Both the position numbers and the translations under genes were made by a program. Positions 16,601-20,870 of a stretch of DNA of 20,870 nucleotides are shown here, piece by piece. The notes under the pieces are model-generated. The model did not search any database. It worked only from the letters and a program-made list of their open reading frames with translations, and was not told where the DNA came from. Where the stretch lies: NCBI GenBank assembly GCA_002405445.1, contig DHLV01000025.1:40673-61542 (forward strand). Reading direction: 5' to 3'. Position 1 is the first letter of the stretch. Each line of letters starts with the position of its first letter. Source of the DNA: Flammeovirgaceae bacterium UBA4659 (GTDB lineage Bacteria; Bacteroidota; Bacteroidia; Cytophagales; Cyclobacteriaceae).

Positions 16601-17040
16601 CAAATTCATCGCTTTTCGAGACTCGAGTTGTTGACATTACAAAAAATGGAAACTTTAAACCCGGTGATAACATCCTGATCAGATTCAGACTGTTTGCTGA
16701 TGCAGCAAACAATGGCTGGGGCTGGGCAATCGATAACCTCAACATTCAAACACCTATTACAGCGCTGGAGAAGGCCGTAGCAGAAAATTCTTTGAGCGTG
16801 TTTCCCAATCCCTCCTCTGCAAGCCATGTGATGGTTTCGCTTGAGACGTTGAACGATGAGCCGGTTGCAATAGAAGTATTTTCCGCAGGTGGGGCTGTTC
16901 AGCAGCAGTTCCAAACACAGCCACGCAACCACAAAATTGAATATGAACTATCAGTGTCAGACTGGAGTGAAGGACTTTACATTGTGAAAGCCAATGTAGG
17001 GGGTAATGTGGTTGCCAAAAAATTCGTGGTGGTTCGTTAA
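13651..17040 (+). CDS. T9SS-exported putative metalloprotease, 1129 residues
   Basis: A large secreted protein: signal peptide (1-20, ending AAQ), a catalytic-type domain to about 335, a beta-sandwich region (about 340-450), two tandem modules (451-750 and 751-1033), and a T9SS type A sorting domain (about 1048-1129) beginning SVFPNPSS. The zinc motif HEICHGLGFTD (195-205) fits HExxHxxGxxD, with Asp as third ligand as in snapalysin-type metzincins; DRLMRPQL (303-310) may hold the Met-turn. Each module has an Ig-like part starting PPT and a jelly-roll-like part with HPYP and a shared GxD-IRFRLFAD-GWGW-IDNL ending. Probably released or surface-attached and used to digest external protein. The ATG at 13651 is 47 bases after the dipeptidase stop. 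The exact peptidase family is not certain. Confidence 0.85.
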   Translation: MNKAIAIFLMVGFHFLNVAAQTAAPPRQLMIKPKGQIVCHESGVDRPIYLPPPKNLTLNNARTQTADIRVDYVGFPPGGEAQVAFQRAVDIWAGIIQSPVRINIRAAWVPQSASTLGSAIWGNAYANFDGAPKLNVFYPVALAEKLAGKPLNPDPNPATGDNYDIYAFFNSSQTQWDFSTVLVTGRFNFTTVVLHEICHGLGFTDSYDITSGTGAYGLQGSGIPMIYDVGVENGADNSRLLDKPNNSPAMATFLTNANIRYNPVRAALQPPAIKPSLYAPNIWEGGSSIAHLDQITYTFTTTDRLMRPQLDRAQVTLDPGPIVLNMFSDMGWVAPYITHTPLTDTEVTTSQFLISANITTDGTAGQTLSEPVKVRYRVNNGAEVEGDMIRGTGNQYSFSLPQPTVVPTNYSYYIVVNDNYGGQNRVFAKPGQIIRPGQSDLQAAYQFTAGPDITPPTVSTVPVDFIFTTTSNISVRATATDNIGVQTVNVEYQKNTGPITTISMTKDNDTLSLYKATIPVGSVVIGDVINYRIKATDVSSNANSSLAPTTGFYSVAVTGTLPPQNNYQNDFNTPTLDFFGNGYSITTPSGFATPAIHSLHPYPDGTGPNNESNFIYQLRVPIKIDAANPVMTFDEVVLVEPGAPGTVFGDANFWDYVIVEGSTDNGTTWKRFLDGYDSRANSDWLARWNSSTAGDNSTAQGDPVLFKSRSINMTANGNFKGDDIVQIRFRLFADQGANGWGWCIDNLKIQIDQSPPTIKHNHLDYSIGKSNPLIFSMNVADPSGVKSLAVEYRVNNGAFTTATLPLQTNVSNYSLSLDISALSLGDIIQYRILASDNLDNSALLPATGFFNVPIISIAAPVTQYFSDFNSANSDFVGNFFNVSTASGFTDGAINSSHPYPNGFGLNNTSSYSFTLTKPITVSANNANIFLREVVLAEYVGINVKDFAVIEGSKDNGITWLPISDNYSSGLFAEWRQAFDAKANPNSSLFETRVVDITKNGNFKPGDNILIRFRLFADAANNGWGWAIDNLNIQTPITALEKAVAENSLSVFPNPSSASHVMVSLETLNDEPVAIEVFSAGGAVQQQFQTQPRNHKIEYELSVSDWSEGLYIVKANVGGNVVAKKFVVVR

Positions 17041-17579
17041 AGCGCTAATGTGTCAATGGCTTCAATCGCCTTGGCCCTGCGCTCCTCCCGTGTTCCAACA
17101 ATTTCAATGGCAGCTACTCCTGTGGCTGCCACTTCTTTTTTATACACATCCCAAAAATATTTCCGTTTGTCGGGATGTTCACGCTGTGGGTCATTTTCCC
17201 AAGGGATGTCGATGTGCGTGAGTAGATACAAATCATAATTTCTTCTGGCAATCTGGTCTAAGATTTCCTTCTCGCAGGTGCCAAATTTGTACTCACTCCA
17301 AACCTTAATCACAAGTAAATTGGTATCGCAAATCAAAATCCTGTTAGCATCCCTGAGCCATTCATCTTCCATTCGAATTTGTCCGTGGGCAATTTTGGTG
17401 AGGTCGTGTTGTTGATAGGGCCTGCTGAGGTGATGAAGATAGGTACGGGCATACTCAGCCACCCACGGTGTCTTGTAGTGATCCCCCAAAAACCTCGAGA
17501 GATCTGTTTTGCCCGTGCACTCCGGACCAATCACACAAACCTTTTTGACAGACGATTGAAAGGGTGTGGATGCGGCCAT
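17037..17579 (-). CDS. NadR-like AAA kinase (nicotinamide riboside kinase type)
   Basis: A 180-residue protein matching the kinase domain of NadR, which phosphorylates nicotinamide riboside for NAD salvage. It lacks the adenylyltransferase and helix-turn-helix domains. The Walker A motif is GPECTGKT (18-25), with Cys at 21 where Ser is usual. Other family motifs are WVAEYARTYL (39-48), CDTNLLVIKVWSEYKFG and YDLYLLTHIDIPWENDP with REHPD. The substrate of such stand-alone proteins is rarely proven. A TTG at 17594 would add five residues, but the -7 box at 17602-17609 would then leave almost no leader, so the ATG at 17577-17579 is preferred. Convergent with the T9SS gene; their stop codons overlap. 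Confidence 0.85.
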   Translation of the reverse strand: MAASTPFQSSVKKVCVIGPECTGKTDLSRFLGDHYKTPWVAEYARTYLHHLSRPYQQHDLTKIAHGQIRMEDEWLRDANRILICDTNLLVIKVWSEYKFGTCEKEILDQIARRNYDLYLLTHIDIPWENDPQREHPDKRKYFWDVYKKEVAATGVAAIEIVGTREERRAKAIEAIDTLAL

Positions 17580-17601
17580 TTCTGTTCTTGACAAATGATT
17601 A

Positions 17602-17609
17602 CAAAGTTA
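17602..17609 (-). promoter_or_regulatory. -7 promoter box for NadR-like gene (TAACTTTG)
   Basis: On the minus strand TAACTTTG matches TAnnTTTG exactly and ends 22 bases before the ATG at 17579. It argues against the TTG start at 17594. No TTG-type -33 element stands out. Confidence 0.6.
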
Positions 17610-17834
17610 AGCATTACACGCGGCTATCGCCTTGTGATAGAATCAAAATCTGTAGCTCGTCCTAAATTGGCGGAATCAAGCTGGTGGCATTCATGATTGC
17701 CTTTTGAATGCAAACCCTGGCTGGATACGCCAGATTACCAAATACTCAGCAAGAAATGTTGCAACCAATCGACAGCGCAAAATTTATGCTTCAATTGATT
17801 AAATCATTATCTTTCGAATTGAAAAAACACCATT
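17610..17834. other. Divergent intergenic region
   Basis: No supported gene. Two short hairpins can form: CTATC/GATAG (17624-17640) and CTGGC/GCCAG (17717-17733). TATCTTTC at 17808-17815 is one mismatch from the -7 consensus and lies 19 bases before the GTG of the amine oxidase gene, so it is the best candidate for that promoter. A 49-codon plus-strand ORF (17708-17857) runs into the amine oxidase start and looks like chance. Confidence 0.4.
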
Positions 17835-19277
17835 GTGAAAAGGCGAACGGCTCTTAAGAACCTCGGACTTGGCTTGTCAGCGGGATTGATCGCACCACAA
17901 ATTTTATCTGCCTGTAGCAAAGACAATCAAGGCCCTGAAATTCCCTACAATGGCAATGTGATTGTGATTGGCGCAGGAGTTGCCGGATTATACGCAGCGG
18001 ATATACTGCGTTCAAAGGGTATTGCTGTCACCGTTTTGGAAGCAGGTACCCAACCGGGAGGTCGGGTGCGCTCTCTTCGCAATCAGACAGACGCGCAATA
18101 TCAAACGTACAACAACGCCTCACAGGCAGATTTTCCGGTTGAGTTGGGCGCGGAAGTGATTTTTGGATCAAACTCGGCCTGGGGCAAAATCGTGGGTGAC
18201 TTCAGAATCTCAACGGTTGAAATAGGCGCGGCAGCATCACCCTCCTACATACTGGGCGGGCAGGCGAAATCAGATGCAGGCTGGCAAGGCGACAGTGACT
18301 TTCAGGCGCTGAAAAGTTTTGTTTCAAACTTGCCGAATGTGGTCAGTGGCGGTTCCATTAAAGAGGCTGCCAACCTTACATCCAGGGCGCAAGCCTTGTT
18401 GAATTCTCAAGCTGGTAATTGGTTTGGGTCATCAGCGGAAAGGATTAGTGCATCAGGCATTGCTCAAATGCTAAAGGCGCAAACCCATGATGGCAAACAT
18501 TTGACAATGCGCAATAACCCGTGGCAGGATGTGCTCATCTCGCGGTTTGTGAATGTTTTGCCGCTGATCAAATTCAATACTGAAGTGAAGGCTATCGATT
18601 GGGGCAGCGATGTGATAAGTGTGTCAGATGCCGGTGGCACTCAATACACATGCACCAAACTGATTATAGCCGTTCCTTTATCGATACTCAAATCAGGTTC
18701 GATTGCATTCAACCCAGCCTTACCCAATACTAACACCAATGCTTTTTCAAAGTTTGGGATGGATGCATGCATTCGTTTGGTGCTCGACTTCAGGAAGAAT
18801 TTTTGGGGAACAGATACCAGCTATATTTGGGGTGGCACCACGGTACCGCAATATTTCAACAGCGGTGCTGGCAGAAGTCAATTTTTCAGAACAATGTCAC
18901 TCACCATCAATGGCCCCAAGGCACAAGAACTTTCCGCCCTTTCTGAAGAGAACCTGGTTAAGCAAGTGTTGGCGGAACTGGATTTGATCTATAGTGGGCA
19001 GGGCACCGGTTTTATCAGGCGCGACTTAAACGATGGCAAGATAATGTCGTTGGTCAAAGATTGGACAAAAGACCCATTCATCAAGGGTGGCATATCATAT
19101 CCGCTGGTGGGCGCCACCAATGGCGATCGCGAAGCCCTGGGTGCTTCTGTAGATAATCGTTTATATTTTGCAGGTGAGGCAACAGATGCTTCGGGCGATG
19201 CCGGCACCGTAAACGGGGCACTTAATTCTTCCCTCCGTGTAACAGATGAAATCATCAGTTCAATTATTAACCCTTAG
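17835..19277 (+). CDS. Flavin amine oxidase, Tat-type lipoprotein
   Basis: A 480-residue FAD-dependent amine oxidase family protein. The N-terminus MKRRTALKNLGLGLSAGL carries a twin-arginine motif (R3-R4, RRTALK), and LSAC with Cys27 is a lipobox, so the folded flavoprotein is probably exported by Tat and lipid-anchored. The dinucleotide fold is VIVIGAGVAGLYAADIL (42-58), with GAGVAG at 46-51 and Glu69 binding the FAD ribose, followed by PGGRVRS (74-80). The C-terminal FAD motif is YFAGEATDASGDAGTVNGAL (444-463). The oxidised substrate is unknown; amines or polyamines are family possibilities. The start is GTG at 17835. Convergent with the TolC-like gene, with stop codons overlapping as TTAG. 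Confidence 0.9.
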   Translation: MKRRTALKNLGLGLSAGLIAPQILSACSKDNQGPEIPYNGNVIVIGAGVAGLYAADILRSKGIAVTVLEAGTQPGGRVRSLRNQTDAQYQTYNNASQADFPVELGAEVIFGSNSAWGKIVGDFRISTVEIGAAASPSYILGGQAKSDAGWQGDSDFQALKSFVSNLPNVVSGGSIKEAANLTSRAQALLNSQAGNWFGSSAERISASGIAQMLKAQTHDGKHLTMRNNPWQDVLISRFVNVLPLIKFNTEVKAIDWGSDVISVSDAGGTQYTCTKLIIAVPLSILKSGSIAFNPALPNTNTNAFSKFGMDACIRLVLDFRKNFWGTDTSYIWGGTTVPQYFNSGAGRSQFFRTMSLTINGPKAQELSALSEENLVKQVLAELDLIYSGQGTGFIRRDLNDGKIMSLVKDWTKDPFIKGGISYPLVGATNGDREALGASVDNRLYFAGEATDASGDAGTVNGALNSSLRVTDEIISSIINP

Positions 19278-20734
19278 TTGCCGTTGTTGAAGTTTAGATT
19301 TCTTACGCCTGCGGCCCAATAGATAGTGGCCTTCATCTTTTCGTATTCTGATTTAAGTTTCAAAAGCTTAGATTGAGACTGTATCAGTTTCTCCTGCTGT
19401 ACGTTAATCTTAAACAAGTCACTTTCGCCATTTTCCAGATTGATCAGTTCAGCTTTCAACAGTCGGTCGTAGTTGTCGGCTACTTCATGTTGCTGAATCA
19501 AAATCTTATTGGTGTTAATAATTTGGTTGAAAACCACATTTACCTGGTTCAGTATTTCACGCTCGGCTTGCGATTGCTCAAATTGCGTGCTTTGGATTTT
19601 CACTTTTGTAAGTGCAAGTTTACTCCGCTCTTTCCTCAGTAGAATTGGCATAGAAAAGTCGAGGCCAAACTTATAGTCACTGCGAAATTGAAACGCCTGA
19701 AATTCACCATTGGGCCGCAAAGGCTGATTTATAAAGTTATAATTCAAGTCTAAACGCGGCTTAAGGTATTCCACTGCCAGCCTGCGGTCTACCTCCAACT
19801 GATCGAGCTTGGTGCGCAACTTCACCAACTCGGGGTGGTTTTGCTTCGCTTGAAAGGTCAATTCCTCCAAGGTTGAATTCGCCAGCAGCTTTCCATCATT
19901 CAGTACCAAAACTGGTGCAACGTCAGCCGATAGCTGCACAGGGTAACCGGCATCATCCCACAAATAGTTTGAAACCTTGATGCCTGTATTCAAAAACTCT
20001 AAAAACGCTTCCTGCCTGTCCACCAATCGCTGTTGAAGTGTGATTGTTGCCTGCACGGTATCGATGGCAGATGCCTCACCTAAGCTCGCATCCAGCTTCA
20101 CACGCCTGAATATTTCCTCTGCAATTACTGCATTCTTGCTCAGCAATCGAAAGTTGTAGTACGCGTAATACCACTGCCAGTAGTCTTTTGCTGCTTCTAG
20201 TAAGATTTTGTTGATCAGCTTTATCTGTTCGGCTGTTGCCATCACGGCAAAAAGCTTTGCCTGCTTCAGGGCTGCCCTGCGATCATCGGTAAATAACCCG
20301 CGCCCTAACGGCAGAGAAATACCGGTAGTGAGTTGTGCGTTATCGGCAGAGCTGCCCACAATATTTTCCGGATCGATGAAAGCCCCGGTATTGCGTTCGA
20401 ATGCCACCTTTGGATCCAACGGAAACCAGGTAGGCACAGAGAAAACAGATTGAAATTTATTGTAATACTCTTTATTGCCAAATTCTTTGATATTGATATC
20501 TGCACTAATCTTAGGGTCAAACGCGCCCCGCGCCATTCGAATCTCTTGACGGGCTGTTTCGCTCAACAAGCGGGTTTGCTTCACAATGGGGTGGAACTCC
20601 AACATAGAGGCATACATGTTCTCCAAAGAAAATGGCTTGATCGTATCAGGCAAAATAAACAGCGAATCGAATGCCGACTGTGTGTGGGCGGTGCTGCTGA
20701 TCAAAAAGGCCAAAATGAATAAGTACCTACGCAT
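19274..20734 (-). CDS. TolC-like outer membrane efflux protein
   Basis: A 486-residue outer membrane efflux protein (OEP family), the outer-membrane channel of tripartite exporters. A signal peptide MRRYLFILAFLISSTAHTQ (1-19) is followed by two OEP repeats of long helices and beta strands. The second contains LEELTFQAKQNHPELVKLRT, YLKPRLDLNYNF, and a long heptad-rich coiled coil near the C-terminus (SQSKLLKLKSEYEKMKATI). The frame is open upstream of this ATG (a TTG at 20833 would add 33 residues), but the ATG at 20734 starts the signal peptide and overlaps the stop of the upstream gene by one base, so it is preferred. The inner-membrane and adaptor partners are probably encoded upstream, beyond the window. 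Confidence 0.92.
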   Translation of the reverse strand: MRRYLFILAFLISSTAHTQSAFDSLFILPDTIKPFSLENMYASMLEFHPIVKQTRLLSETARQEIRMARGAFDPKISADINIKEFGNKEYYNKFQSVFSVPTWFPLDPKVAFERNTGAFIDPENIVGSSADNAQLTTGISLPLGRGLFTDDRRAALKQAKLFAVMATAEQIKLINKILLEAAKDYWQWYYAYYNFRLLSKNAVIAEEIFRRVKLDASLGEASAIDTVQATITLQQRLVDRQEAFLEFLNTGIKVSNYLWDDAGYPVQLSADVAPVLVLNDGKLLANSTLEELTFQAKQNHPELVKLRTKLDQLEVDRRLAVEYLKPRLDLNYNFINQPLRPNGEFQAFQFRSDYKFGLDFSMPILLRKERSKLALTKVKIQSTQFEQSQAEREILNQVNVVFNQIINTNKILIQQHEVADNYDRLLKAELINLENGESDLFKINVQQEKLIQSQSKLLKLKSEYEKMKATIYWAAGVRNLNFNNGN

Positions 20735-20870
20735 TATGATTCTGATTCTTTGCTCTCCGACTTTTTCCTTTTGGGGTCTTCCACTTCTGGCTCCTGATAC
20801 AAACTGGGCGGAAATCCGTTTAGCTGTCGCCATAATTCATACCACACACTCACATCGTCCAGCATCACAC
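20734..20870 (-). CDS. C-terminal end of an upstream gene, unidentified
   Basis: On the minus strand the frame is open from the window edge to a TAA at 20734-20736, giving 44 residues: VMLDDVSVWYELWRQLNGFP, then PSLYQEPEVED and a charged tail PKRKKSESKESES. The stop overlaps the TolC-like ATG as TAATG, so the two genes are almost certainly one operon with coupled translation. The position just before a TolC gene would fit an exporter component such as an ABC ATPase, but the visible part is too short to assign. The Lys/Glu/Ser-rich tail looks disordered. Confidence 0.7.
   Translation of the reverse strand, partial: VMLDDVSVWYELWRQLNGFPPSLYQEPEVEDPKRKKSESKESES

Noticed and set aside
17596..17697. 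33-codon plus-strand ORF in the same intergenic region
   Set aside because: Too short, no conservation signal visible, and it overlaps the NadR-like promoter.
17708..17857. 49-codon plus-strand ORF running into the amine oxidase gene
   Set aside because: No recognisable pattern, no promoter, and it overlaps the start of a well-supported gene in another frame.
20735..20833. TTG-initiated 33-residue extension of the TolC-like protein
   Set aside because: It displaces the signal peptide and is an out-of-frame reading of the upstream gene's C-terminus.

Overview
The window looks like chromosomal DNA of a Bacteroidota bacterium, most likely of the Cytophagales/Cyclobacteriaceae type. Three things point there. 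One secreted protein ends in a type IX secretion system (T9SS) type A sorting domain. Several genes are preceded by the Bacteroidota -7 box TAnnTTTG, and start codons lack Shine-Dalgarno sequences, with GTG and TTG used often. The gene families and their order (era-der; a RDD / SpoIIM-like / DUF4129 / DUF4350 / MoxR / DUF58 cluster; murQ beside a BadF-type sugar kinase) are typical of that phylum. No tRNA, rRNA, CRISPR array, insertion sequence or phage gene was seen.

Layout. 1-1926 (+): 3' end of era, then der, separated by a striking 7-bp-periodic inverted repeat. 2055-2301 (+): a tiny lipoprotein made of VDS heptads, with its own promoter and a clear rho-independent terminator. 2370-2993 (+): a SprT-like zinc protease, followed by a stretch with at most one small minus-strand ORF. 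3308-5765 (-): an operon of a RDD membrane protein, a BadF/BadG-family amino-sugar kinase and MurQ, which fits salvage of peptidoglycan MurNAc. 5893-12082 (+): a tightly packed operon of SpoIIM-like membrane protein, polytopic membrane protein, DUF4129, DUF4350, MoxR ATPase and DUF58 protein. 12079-12325 (-): a decayed cytochrome-b5-domain gene that ordinary ORF calling misses. 12362-17040 (+): an M19 dipeptidase lipoprotein and a 1129-residue T9SS-exported putative metalloprotease. 17037-17579 (-): a NadR-like nucleoside kinase. 17835-19277 (+): a Tat-type flavin amine oxidase lipoprotein. 19274-20870 (-): a TolC-like outer-membrane efflux protein and the tail of an upstream gene.

How the parts may work together. 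The divergent 5.77 kb promoter region joins a cell-wall sugar salvage operon (RDD-kinase-murQ) to a membrane operon whose first gene is a SpoIIM homologue. SpoIIM is the membrane partner of peptidoglycan hydrolases in sporulating Firmicutes, so a link between this MoxR/DUF58 system and wall turnover is a reasonable hypothesis. It is an inference from gene order only. The best new observations are the cytochrome b5 pseudogene with its divergent overlapping promoters, three convergent junctions whose stop codons overlap, and two intergenic arrays with 7-bp periodicity.
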